A stretch of DNA of 7,049 nucleotides from assembly GCA_011053085.1 (NCBI GenBank), contig DSBE01000113.1:1-7049 (forward strand), read 5' to 3'. The notes under the pieces are model-generated. The model ran no database searches, was not told the DNA's origin, and saw nothing but the letters and a program-made list of their open reading frames with translations. Source of the DNA: Chloroflexota bacterium. GTDB taxonomy: Bacteria > Chloroflexota > Anaerolineae > Anaerolineales > Anaerolineaceae. Positions 1 to 6,853 of the stretch are shown in pieces (positions within the stretch are counted from its first letter, which is position 1; each line of letters opens with the position of its first letter). The translations under genes and the position numbers were made by a program.

Positions 1-1
1 C

Positions 2-1687
2 TTATGGCGTCAACCGGTAGATGCGAATCACCGGGCCGGGGCGCTCGCGTTGCCAGAGGCTCATCGCAGGACCGTAAATTTCATCGAAGATGAACGGTGG
101 CTCAGTCTGTGTAGCGTTGGGCCAAAAAGACTGCACGAGCTCGAGTTCTTGATCCAGACTGGTATAAAAGGCCCTTCGCAACGTTTCCCTCTCAGTGTCA
201 ACCAACGGGATATTGCAAATATGACTGGTAGTAATCAAATAATCATACCCCTGAGATTCATACCACACCAGTGAATGCTCGGAAAGTCCGCCCCCTCCCA
301 CAATGGTCACATCAAAAACAACATCTGAAAAAGGAGCGACTCTCTCTGGTGTAGAAAGAGGTGGGGTATGTATTGGCCAATCCACAGCAATCCTGGCCCC
401 TTTAGAAACATTCGTCTCTATCCAAGCTTTAGCTTGAGTGCGCGTATCTTCTCGGGCCAACACTACGTTATGGCGAATACTGGCAATTAAAGGGTATGCA
501 ACAACCATCAAGATCAATATGCTCATCGCTACCCATTGTGATTTTGTCGTCTTGAATTTCATTCGGGTCGCAATGACTGCTACCGCTTCAGCGGCAAACA
601 AAGCTAAGAAGGGCACCAAGGGCAAAGTATAACGTGCAAAATAATGACGTGTTGCCCCCATCAATAAATAATAGACCAATGGGAAAGAAAGTAATAGAAT
701 ACTGACATTATCACCACGTAAAGCCAGTATTAACCTTCGTCCCAGACCTATTATGCTCAGAATTAGGAAAGGCAATCCGATGCCCCATAAAAGCGTTCTC
801 CCATAAAATAGCCACCCTGGTAAGGTGTCCACTTGCCAGATCTCAAATCCGCCAGCCTGTCCAGCTCGATATTGCCCAAGAACTTCTTGTAGATAAGGAG
901 CTGGATTTGCAAGGATTTGAGGTGAACCTATAGCAAACCCCAACACAAACAAAGCAGCGACCCCGAAAACGATTCGATTAAACAACCTTCCGACTAAGTT
1001 TTTCGATTCACTCATAGACACAGAAGCCCAGAATACTGGGAGTGCAATAATCGCACCTGTCCATTTCATAGAAACAGCAAGCCCACCCACCAAGCTGGCC
1101 CAATAAATATAGTGTTTCTTTTGTTCGGACATGCCAACCAGTGCAAGGGTTAAAGCTAACACAACAAAAAACGGCATGGCGATATCTGGCACGGCATAAT
1201 GTGAGTCGCGCACATGTAAGAAGCTCATCGCCAGCAAAGTAGCAGCTATTAGCCCCGTCGTCTGATCTCTGGTTCTCCGCGCCAAATAATAGATAGACGC
1301 AACTGTAGCCGTACCCATAAAGGCAATGGTTGTTCGAGCCAATAGATAGATAACGGTTGGATTATTCCGCACTGCCGCCTCAAATTCTTGAGCACTGGCA
1401 AACCAGCCGATCAATCTACCTAAGACATAGTAACCCGCATATTCTACAAATAGAATATTTGATAGACCTGTAGCAGCATAGGGAGGGTTATTTAGTACAC
1501 CCGCGCCGAGATTAAGTGCTGTGTTGACATAGAAACGTTCATCATAATGATAAAGATAAGGCAGCCCAAAACCAATGCCCCACAGCCGCAGCGCCAATGC
1601 CACGAACAAAACACCCAACAGGAGCAGATTTTCCGGTTGCCGTAGGCGCTTAACCATCGTTGCTAAGTTGATTTTAGGTAACTTCAC
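2..1687 (-). CDS. GT39-type (PMT-like) polytopic glycosyltransferase, 561 aa
   Basis: A second GT-C membrane glycosyltransferase, predicted to use polyprenyl-phosphate-sugar on the outer face of the membrane. After the first helix (about 21-40) the first loop has YHYDERFY (46-53), with the D49-E50 pair expected of dolichyl-phosphate-mannose-protein-mannosyltransferase-like enzymes. HVRDSHYAVPDIAMPFF (158-174) supplies the second acidic site, D168. SMKWTG (206-211) and ARYTLPLVPF (351-360) also fit the family. A C-terminal soluble part from about 415 ends RPGPVIRIYRLTP, a tail I associate with GT39 proteins of Chloroflexota. The GTG at 1685-1687 is the start because AAAGGAGA lies 8 bases upstream. 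The gene is complete, ending TAA at 2-4. It shares only general layout with the GT39 gene upstream. Its GC content is uneven: 67% in the last 60 bases, 30% at 661-720 and 58% near the 5' end. Confidence 0.88.
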   Translation of the reverse strand: MKLPKINLATMVKRLRQPENLLLLGVLFVALALRLWGIGFGLPYLYHYDERFYVNTALNLGAGVLNNPPYAATGLSNILFVEYAGYYVLGRLIGWFASAQEFEAAVRNNPTVIYLLARTTIAFMGTATVASIYYLARRTRDQTTGLIAATLLAMSFLHVRDSHYAVPDIAMPFFVVLALTLALVGMSEQKKHYIYWASLVGGLAVSMKWTGAIIALPVFWASVSMSESKNLVGRLFNRIVFGVAALFVLGFAIGSPQILANPAPYLQEVLGQYRAGQAGGFEIWQVDTLPGWLFYGRTLLWGIGLPFLILSIIGLGRRLILALRGDNVSILLLSFPLVYYLLMGATRHYFARYTLPLVPFLALFAAEAVAVIATRMKFKTTKSQWVAMSILILMVVAYPLIASIRHNVVLAREDTRTQAKAWIETNVSKGARIAVDWPIHTPPLSTPERVAPFSDVVFDVTIVGGGGLSEHSLVWYESQGYDYLITTSHICNIPLVDTERETLRRAFYTSLDQELELVQSFWPNATQTEPPFIFDEIYGPAMSLWQRERPGPVIRIYRLTP

Positions 1688-1695
1688 GCGATATC

Positions 1696-1703
1696 TCTCC
1701 TTT
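1696..1703 (-). promoter_or_regulatory. Strong ribosome binding site that fixes a GTG start for the second GT39 gene
   Basis: The minus-strand sequence AAAGGAGA ends 8 bases before GTG at 1685-1687. The first ATG in the frame downstream (1655-1657) has no purine-rich site ahead of it, and the earlier in-frame starts up to 1861 lie inside the coding end of the preceding gene. This site therefore decides the start. Confidence 0.75.
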
Positions 1704-1710
1704 GATGATA

Positions 1711-1733
1711 ATACAAGCTTGCGCTGATTGTAT
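1711..1733 (-). other. Small inverted repeat in the gap between the two GT39 genes
   Basis: In the 67-base gap, ATACAA (1711-1716) and TTGTAT (1728-1733) form a perfect 6-base inverted repeat around 11 bases. In the minus-strand RNA the loop can add a GC/GC pair closed by GCAA, a GNRA-type tetraloop. It sits just upstream of the ribosome site. It lacks a U tract, so it is not a convincing terminator. It could be a weak operator, an mRNA processing or stability stem, or chance. A TATTAT at 1708-1713 resembles a -10 box, but no good -35 is found at the right spacing. Confidence 0.25.
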
Positions 1734-1754
1734 ACACACTGCCCAAACGCAAGT

Positions 1755-3470
1755 TCATGGTTGGTAAGCGTAGACTCGAGTGAAACTATCCTGGCTTTCC
1801 CAGACCAGATCGAATTGCTCCGAGTGCAATTCCAATGTTGGCAACAACTCATCTTCCACAAAGGTGGACCAGGTCAGCGGCCTATCGGGAACCCGTGATG
1901 GTGTGATGAAGATATAGTCCACCCCGAATCTTTCGATGATGTCAAAGAAGGCGTTGGGTGCTATGATATCTTCTTCTGAAAGGCCCACTTCTTCATAAAA
2001 AATCCGTGTCTCCCAATCAATAATAGCCCGGGGATGAGGTAGCATGGGACGATCCAGATACAGCGCATACCCACGCACGCGATCTACCACCATCACCACG
2101 TCATCCGCATCCGTATGAGCCTCCAACCAATCTGTACCTATATCGAGATCGGGAACCCGACTGCGCCAGGGGTTCATCCAAATAGCCTGTACATTGCGCC
2201 CCAGGTTTAAGGCCAGCATAAAGAGGGAAAAAATCAGGACAACAACACCCGGACGGATTAACGCCCGTCCATCATGCCGGGCTTTTTGCAAACGCTGCTG
2301 GAAAAATTGAACACCACTCAGCAAATAACCATAGCCAAAAAGGATCAGAGGAATCCAATAACGATAATTGGAGGCCAAAGTTTCCCAGTTGGTTGGCAAA
2401 AGGAAAAGGGCAATAGCGTAGAAGGCCACCACCCATTCGGCCGCCTGTTTCCACTTACGAAATTGGACGATGAACCCAACAATCAATAACCCATCAATAG
2501 CGAGCAATGCCAGAATCGGGATAAAACCAAGACCGAGCCGCTCAAACAGCGCCGCGACTTGAGGGCCTTCAAAAAACGGGATCAAGACCCCTGGAATGGA
2601 ATAGGTAAGAAGGAAAGCAATATCATGGTATTTCTTTGCTAAGATGTTACCAGCAAAACCCGAGGTCGTAGATGTGCTGATAGTTGTATTTTGACTTCGA
2701 GATAAAAACCCAGAGAGCTGGCGATAGTAGTAATGGAACACCCCCTCGCCACCGATTCCAAAGTTCACAAAAAGAAATACCACCAGCGCAATACCAACCG
2801 TATAAACCGCAATGCGATCTCGCCTGCGCCAGAGAATGAAAAGTGCGAAAGCCGCTGTGATGGGCGCGCCCAGGTAACGCAATGTCACGGGCAGGCCAAT
2901 AACTATAGCCATCAGCGCCATATCGTACCAGCGCACCTCTTGTAAGGTCACAAATCGGTCAACAAGTAACACGCCCCCCATGATAGCGAGTAGAGAAGCA
3001 GCTTCAGACATCACCTGTGCGCCACTGTAGATCACCCACATATTCGTGCCCACCAGCCCGGCAATGATAAGCGCCATCCGTACCCCAATCCTTGATCGGG
3101 CATGGCGATAAACGAGTACGATAGTAACAAGCGTGAAAATTGTAGATAACAATCGGAGCGGCAACAAACTACCAGGAAAGAGAAAAACCAGCGGCGCCAA
3201 AAGTATCGGATAACCAACGGGCACAACTGGATACACAGGCTCCGTAACGAGATAGCTGAGGCGCATCCCCTTGCCTTCAAGAAGGGCGCGCGCCATTAAA
3301 ATGAACGTGGCATCGTCTTGCCATGTTCCAACCTGAATGGCTGCCATCATCGAAAGAGAGAGCACCGTCACAACAAGTAACACAAGCCCAAGCGCATAGG
3401 GTGATTCCAATATCACACGCCAGTCTCCATCGCTCAGGCGTTCTCGTAATACGCGATACAATTTCATCAT
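1755..3470 (-). CDS. GT39-type (ArnT/PMT-like) polytopic glycosyltransferase, 571 aa
   Basis: A GT-C fold membrane enzyme expected to transfer a sugar from a polyprenyl-phosphate donor on the outer face of the membrane. After a short cytoplasmic N-terminus and the first helix (about 27-46), the first external loop carries WQDDATF (50-56), whose D52/D53 are the likely catalytic acidic pair. Further family-like features are MSEAASLL (154-161, acidic E156), about ten more hydrophobic segments, and NYRYWIPLI (368-376) near the end of the membrane part. A soluble C-terminal extension from about 437 ends TRVYAYQP. A loop at 257-271 is rich in Ser and Thr. The ATG at 3468-3470 is chosen because GGAG (3480-3483) lies 9 bases upstream; a second ATG follows at once. 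GC is high (33-35 of 60 bases in two samples). The acceptor could be a lipid, glycan or protein. Confidence 0.85.
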   Translation of the reverse strand: MMKLYRVLRERLSDGDWRVILESPYALGLVLLVVTVLSLSMMAAIQVGTWQDDATFILMARALLEGKGMRLSYLVTEPVYPVVPVGYPILLAPLVFLFPGSLLPLRLLSTIFTLVTIVLVYRHARSRIGVRMALIIAGLVGTNMWVIYSGAQVMSEAASLLAIMGGVLLVDRFVTLQEVRWYDMALMAIVIGLPVTLRYLGAPITAAFALFILWRRRDRIAVYTVGIALVVFLFVNFGIGGEGVFHYYYRQLSGFLSRSQNTTISTSTTSGFAGNILAKKYHDIAFLLTYSIPGVLIPFFEGPQVAALFERLGLGFIPILALLAIDGLLIVGFIVQFRKWKQAAEWVVAFYAIALFLLPTNWETLASNYRYWIPLILFGYGYLLSGVQFFQQRLQKARHDGRALIRPGVVVLIFSLFMLALNLGRNVQAIWMNPWRSRVPDLDIGTDWLEAHTDADDVVMVVDRVRGYALYLDRPMLPHPRAIIDWETRIFYEEVGLSEEDIIAPNAFFDIIERFGVDYIFITPSRVPDRPLTWSTFVEDELLPTLELHSEQFDLVWESQDSFTRVYAYQP

Positions 3471-3473
3471 TTG

Positions 3474-3602
3474 TTACTTCTCCAATCCCGATTTATTCAA
3501 CGGTTCTGCCTGTGATACATAACCCACCACCCGCCGTGAAAGCACATAGCTGAACACCGGCCCCAGCGTGAAGGCCAGGGCTAATGGGGTATCAGTGCGA
3601 AA
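3474..3602 (-). pseudogene. Probable 3' remnant of a displaced gene (42 codons, one membrane helix)
   Basis: Directly after the kinase stop (TAG 3604-3606) a different frame gives 42 codons ending in TAA at 3474-3476. The peptide holds one hydrophobic helix (PLALAFTLGPVFSYVL), then SRRVVG and a polar tail ending GLEK. It looks like a genuine protein C-terminus. Codons are GC-rich (36 of 60 bases GC at 3541-3600, against 24 of 60 at 3601-3660), matching the GT39 gene that follows and not the kinase before it. Its last codons supply the GGAG ribosome site of that GT39 gene, and its stop is 3 bases before that start, as expected of the original upstream operon member. The helix-then-SYxLSRR pattern faintly recalls the last helix of GtrA-type proteins, but this is too short to name. 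The frame continues upstream to ATG at 3657-3659, so a translated 61-residue protein is an alternative. Confidence 0.5.
3480..3483 (-). promoter_or_regulatory. Ribosome binding site of the 571-aa GT39 gene
   Basis: The minus-strand sequence reads GGAG, 9 bases before the first of two adjacent ATG codons (3468-3470). It lies inside the last codons of the upstream remnant, so ribosomes finishing that frame would stop at the start of this gene. It favours the first ATG over the second, which would be 12 bases away. Confidence 0.6.
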
Positions 3603-3603
3603 T

Positions 3604-4659
3604 CTATCTTGCGGAAAAATCCTTTGCCCAATGCGACAACACTTCGTCAAAATCATCATGTGAACGTCCTATTCGACTAGCCGCATCAAGATGGAGCAAG
3701 AAATTATCCATCAACTGTTTTTCCATTGACTCAACTTGCTGTTTCAACGCTGGACGTTCTCCCAAATACTGAGCAAAAACTGTTTCTCTCAGATCGCTGG
3801 TATCCAATAATAACCTGCTCATATTTTGTCGCTCTTCCGCATCTTTCAAGGAAACTTGCTGTATTTCCTTTGAAGGTTCTAATAATATCAGTTTATTCTT
3901 TATCGTTCGTGAAACAATCTTCACACCTGGAACAGCATCCTTAATATTAACACGGGTCGAAAGGAAAAAGGGAATTCGGTACATTTTTTGGAGTACTTGA
4001 CGTAGCAGATGGCGCAGAATAATTTTTAAGCGAAGCCTGCTGTTAACTTGCAAAAAATGTAAATCACGCAAATGATGACGGAAGAGATGCAACGGCCTAG
4101 GATAATAATCTGCCCCACCATTCCCATTCACAAAAAGTAAATCATCTCCCATAAAACACAGTTCTGGATCTGTTTGGAGCAAACGCAAGCTAGTAGTCGT
4201 TTTACCCGTCCCACCTCTGGCCGCTATAATCAAACCCTTGTCATCACGAGCGACTGCGGCTGCGTGCAAGATTAAACGACCTTGCAACAACGATTGAATA
4301 TAAATGACCGGTTCGAGGATTGAGGTCTGCACTATTGGAAGGGTCAACTCTGGTGCAACACGAAACGCAAGTTGATCCTCTACCCAAATCAAGGTTTTTC
4401 CATTACCAAGTTCGGAAATAGCATAGTGCAAATTCAAGATTTTGTTAATGGTACGTTTAACCAAGAATTCTGGCTCAGGAATTAACAAATCACGTGCTCC
4501 CCCAATTTGGAGCAGGATATCGGTGGTTGGTTCTAGCGAAGATTTACAAGTTTCTAGATCTTGATACTCGTGCTCAAAATAGCGAGTAAAATAATACGGA
4601 TGAGCACGAATACCCACTCGTAAAGATTCATTAAAACAATACCAATTCTCATATACCAT
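3604..4659 (-). CDS. HprK-like P-loop kinase of unknown substrate, 351 aa
   Basis: The central part resembles HPr kinase/phosphorylase-type folds: LHAAAV (131-136) with His132, then a Walker A loop A147-RGGT-G152-K153-T154, and an acidic FMGDDLLFV strand with D172 and D173 in place of the HprK DD motif. About 120 residues precede this core and about 170 follow, ending in a charged, probably helical tail. I see no HprK-type E-I-R-G-L-G signature, so it is unlikely to be a true HPr kinase. Relatives of this kind occur beside exosortase/PEP-CTERM and RiPP genes as well as glycan genes, and the substrate could be a peptide serine, a sugar or a lipid carrier. The ATG at 4657-4659 is preferred because GAGG (4666-4669) sits 6 bases upstream; a TTG at 4671 would give four more residues but has no spaced ribosome site. 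It overlaps the flippase by 11 bases. It is strongly AT-rich in places (17 of 60 bases GC at 3841-3900). Confidence 0.78.
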   Translation of the reverse strand: MVYENWYCFNESLRVGIRAHPYYFTRYFEHEYQDLETCKSSLEPTTDILLQIGGARDLLIPEPEFLVKRTINKILNLHYAISELGNGKTLIWVEDQLAFRVAPELTLPIVQTSILEPVIYIQSLLQGRLILHAAAVARDDKGLIIAARGGTGKTTTSLRLLQTDPELCFMGDDLLFVNGNGGADYYPRPLHLFRHHLRDLHFLQVNSRLRLKIILRHLLRQVLQKMYRIPFFLSTRVNIKDAVPGVKIVSRTIKNKLILLEPSKEIQQVSLKDAEERQNMSRLLLDTSDLRETVFAQYLGERPALKQQVESMEKQLMDNFLLHLDAASRIGRSHDDFDEVLSHWAKDFSAR

Positions 4660-5620
4660 TTTCAGCCTCAACCTTTGTGCTAAGAAGCGCTGGAAAATAC
4701 ATCGAGAAAAAACCTGCTATTATAGCTAAGCAAATAATCATCAACAAGCGATCAATTGTGGCCGCTTCTACAGCACGCACGGCGTTACCACCAAAAAGCA
4801 GCGTAGTCCATCCAATCACTGCTTCCTTAATGCCTAAGCCGCCGGGTGTTAAGCTGACCAAAAATGACAATAATGATAACGGAGTGATTGCCAAAACAAT
4901 CCAGAAATTGACCGGCGAAGATACTATATAAAATGCGACAAATAGCCGACAAGCATATATAAAAGCACCTAGTAAATCCAAGCCAGCCATATAGAAAAGC
5001 GTTCTAGGATGATTCTGAACAATAAGCCATCCTTGCCACACCCGCCGCAAATATGGCGGAAAGCGTTCAAATGGTAATCCCGACCATTTTTGCAACGACA
5101 ATAAAAACAGACTGCCAAGCACTAGCGCGAGCAGCAAACCGGTCAACTCCCACCGAAATATACCTTGAGAAATGAGTATCACTCCCATAGCCAAGAGTCC
5201 TAATAATCCCATTGAAACAAAAGAGATAAGGTAACTAGCAGTCATAGACGCCAGAAAAGCAGATATGGGAAGGTTATGTACCTGCCTTAGATAAGCCCCA
5301 CGAGTGATAGTACCTCCATGGGCTGGAAGATAGTTGAGTAAGCTATTTGTGGCAGATAACCCTAACCATTCTGCCCCCCGAAGATGAATGCCAAACACCT
5401 CTGTTAATACGTTGATACGAAGCCCATTGACAAAGATGAAAGCCAGATTCAATACCGTCAAAACCACCAGGCGTTCTGGTGACACGCTTAACGCATGGAT
5501 TAGAGATGCACCATTGTGATATAGATGGTAAATCACTACTGTCACTATGCCCACAAGCAACACAAAAGAAATGATACGGCGCAGCAACAACAGATTGTAA
5601 CGTAGACCTTCTTTTGACAT
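4649..5620 (-). CDS. Flippase-like polytopic membrane protein, LPG_synthase_TM/UPF0104 family, 323 aa
   Basis: An integral membrane protein of 323 residues with about eight hydrophobic segments. It shows the two conserved blocks of the lysylphosphatidylglycerol-synthase transmembrane family (the AglD/UPF0104 group): a loop at about 95-118 (NYLPAHGGTITRGAYLR, then LP) and TPGGLGIKE at 258-266 between helices. It lacks the soluble aminoacyl-transferase domain of MprF, so it is the membrane-only form. That form is common in glycan clusters and is thought to move or hold lipid-linked substrates; the function here is inferred. The frame stays open upstream to 5722, but I chose ATG 5618-5620 because AGGA at 5626-5629 lies 5 bases ahead and because it follows the GT4 stop by one base. 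It ends in TGA at 4649-4651, 11 bases inside the kinase gene. Confidence 0.88.
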   Translation of the reverse strand: MSKEGLRYNLLLLRRIISFVLLVGIVTVVIYHLYHNGASLIHALSVSPERLVVLTVLNLAFIFVNGLRINVLTEVFGIHLRGAEWLGLSATNSLLNYLPAHGGTITRGAYLRQVHNLPISAFLASMTASYLISFVSMGLLGLLAMGVILISQGIFRWELTGLLLALVLGSLFLLSLQKWSGLPFERFPPYLRRVWQGWLIVQNHPRTLFYMAGLDLLGAFIYACRLFVAFYIVSSPVNFWIVLAITPLSLLSFLVSLTPGGLGIKEAVIGWTTLLFGGNAVRAVEAATIDRLLMIICLAIIAGFFSMYFPALLSTKVEAENGI

Positions 5621-5621
5621 C

Positions 5622-6845
5622 TTATTCCTGGGAACGAACAATTTCCTGAATGATGTTGCGATAAGCAGAGGCGATAATGGGCCAATCAAAACGCTTGACT
5701 GTCTCGCGGGCTGCATATTCAACCTGAGAGATCTCTGTTGTGGTCAATGCCCGGCAGATGGCCTGGGCCAAGCTTGTAGGATCAGCGGGCTCAGCTAGAA
5801 AGCCGTTTTTTCCATCCTGTATCAATTCTGGCGCACCACCGGTTCGAGTGACTACAACCCTACACCCTGCTGCTAGCGCTTCAAGTAACACGACGGGCAT
5901 ACCTTCTTCATAACCTGCATCTGTGATCATTGAAGGGACAACCACAACGTCAGCCGAATGATAATAAGACGGCAGATCTTCATTAGGAACATATCCAGCG
6001 AATTTGACCTGCTCGTGCAACCCTAATCGCTCCACTTGGTTTTTAAGTTCTTCTGCTAGTTTTCCAATGCCAACAATACAAAGCTCTATGTTACCAATTT
6101 GATCTTTCACTGCCGGTAATGCTTGAAGTAAATAGATTAACCCTTTAACCTCAATCAAACGTCCCACAAACAAAATCTTATATGAATCTAAGTTGCTTGT
6201 GGAATTTTGTAAAACACAAGACGGGGTCTTTGGTAGGAATTTAGTTACATCTATACCCATTGGCATAATATGGGCTTGCACTGGAATTCCCGCTGCTTTT
6301 TCGAGTCGTTGCTTACTTCGTTCTGAAACGCATATCGTTTGATCGGCCTGTTTTAGAACAAAGCGGGCCAAGCTACCCCCAAAAGGTATTCTAGTTAACA
6401 TTGTCAGTTCACTTGAATGAATTGTGGAGATATGTAGCATCTCTCGCTTTTTTTTAGACATTGCCGCGCCCAAGCCTTGCACCAACAACCAGTGAGAGTT
6501 GATTATAGTTATATTTTCTTGATAGATTAGTTTCTTGAGTGCGCTCATCATACTAAATACATAGAGAGGTATCTGTAACCAAGTCAGGGGATGACCTTTT
6601 AGATTATCCACAATGCCAGAACCATAGCATAAGGTTGGCCGAATACCAGGAGGAACATAGCGGAACCGATGAACAGTTACGCCGTTCCATATCTCTCGCT
6701 GTGGATAGTTATCATCATGAGGCGCAAGCACATGGACAGCCATATTATCATCTACCAAGTGTTTGGCGAGCTCGTAAACAAATATCCCGGCGTGATCACC
6801 GATATATCTGGGAAAGGATGAGGTAAGAATTGCCAATCGAATCAT
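5622..6845 (-). CDS. GT4-family glycosyltransferase (GT-B fold), 407 aa
   Basis: A complete 407-residue retaining glycosyltransferase of the GT4 type, predicted cytoplasmic or membrane-associated, using a nucleotide-sugar donor. The N-terminal Rossmann half starts directly with IRLAILTSSFPR and carries an HAGIFV segment at residues 18-23, a common glycine-containing N-terminal feature of GT4 enzymes. The PMGID motif is at 195-199. The C-terminal donor-binding half starts with FVGRLIEVKG (226-235), where R229 and K234 are the likely phosphate contacts. The EX7E motif is E314 to E322 within EEGMPVVLLEALAAG, followed by TGGAPELI at 335-342. The length is normal for the family. The ATG at 6843-6845 is the natural start, though only a weak AGG precedes it. 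It ends in TAA one base before the flippase start, so the two are probably translationally coupled. The sugar and acceptor cannot be deduced. It is AT-richer than the GT2 end upstream. Confidence 0.93.
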   Translation of the reverse strand: MIRLAILTSSFPRYIGDHAGIFVYELAKHLVDDNMAVHVLAPHDDNYPQREIWNGVTVHRFRYVPPGIRPTLCYGSGIVDNLKGHPLTWLQIPLYVFSMMSALKKLIYQENITIINSHWLLVQGLGAAMSKKKREMLHISTIHSSELTMLTRIPFGGSLARFVLKQADQTICVSERSKQRLEKAAGIPVQAHIMPMGIDVTKFLPKTPSCVLQNSTSNLDSYKILFVGRLIEVKGLIYLLQALPAVKDQIGNIELCIVGIGKLAEELKNQVERLGLHEQVKFAGYVPNEDLPSYYHSADVVVVPSMITDAGYEEGMPVVLLEALAAGCRVVVTRTGGAPELIQDGKNGFLAEPADPTSLAQAICRALTTTEISQVEYAARETVKRFDWPIIASAYRNIIQEIVRSQE

Positions 6846-6853
6846 GACAGTAC

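Noticed and set aside
50..632. Plus-strand open frames of 74 and 64 residues
   Set aside because: They are antisense to the GT39 C-terminal part, with no recognisable motif or convincing ribosome site.
1708..1713. TATTAT as a -10 promoter box before the second GT39 gene
   Set aside because: No hexamer close to TTGACA lies 16-18 bases upstream, and the gene is only 67 bases behind the previous one, so read-through is more likely.
1688..1861. 58-codon N-terminal extension of the second GT39 gene
   Set aside because: It is cysteine-rich and unlike a signal or membrane segment, overlaps the coding end of the preceding gene, and the strong ribosome site points to GTG at 1687.
2272..2489. Short open frames on both strands within the first GT39 gene
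   Set aside because: Both are covered by the 571-residue gene, show no family motif and have no supported start.
3032..3280. 82-residue minus-strand open frame inside the first GT39 gene
   Set aside because: It lies wholly inside a well-supported gene in another frame, and its composition (Cys, Trp, Arg rich) is that of an out-of-frame shadow.
4660..4671. TTG start four codons upstream for the kinase
   Set aside because: The only purine-rich run ahead of it touches the codon with no spacing, whereas ATG at 4657-4659 has GAGG at 6 bases.
4677..4931. 84-residue plus-strand open frame opposite the flippase gene
   Set aside because: It is antisense to conserved flippase helices and the TPGGLGIKE block; it reads as a mirror of that coding sequence.
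5621..5722. 34-codon N-terminal extension of the flippase-like protein
   Set aside because: It overlaps the conserved end of the GT4 gene, and the ATG at 5618-5620 has a good ribosome site right at the GT4 stop.
6635..6826. 63-residue plus-strand open frame opposite the GT4 start
   Set aside because: It is antisense to the conserved GT4 N-terminus and rich in His, Arg and Gln, as expected of a shadow.
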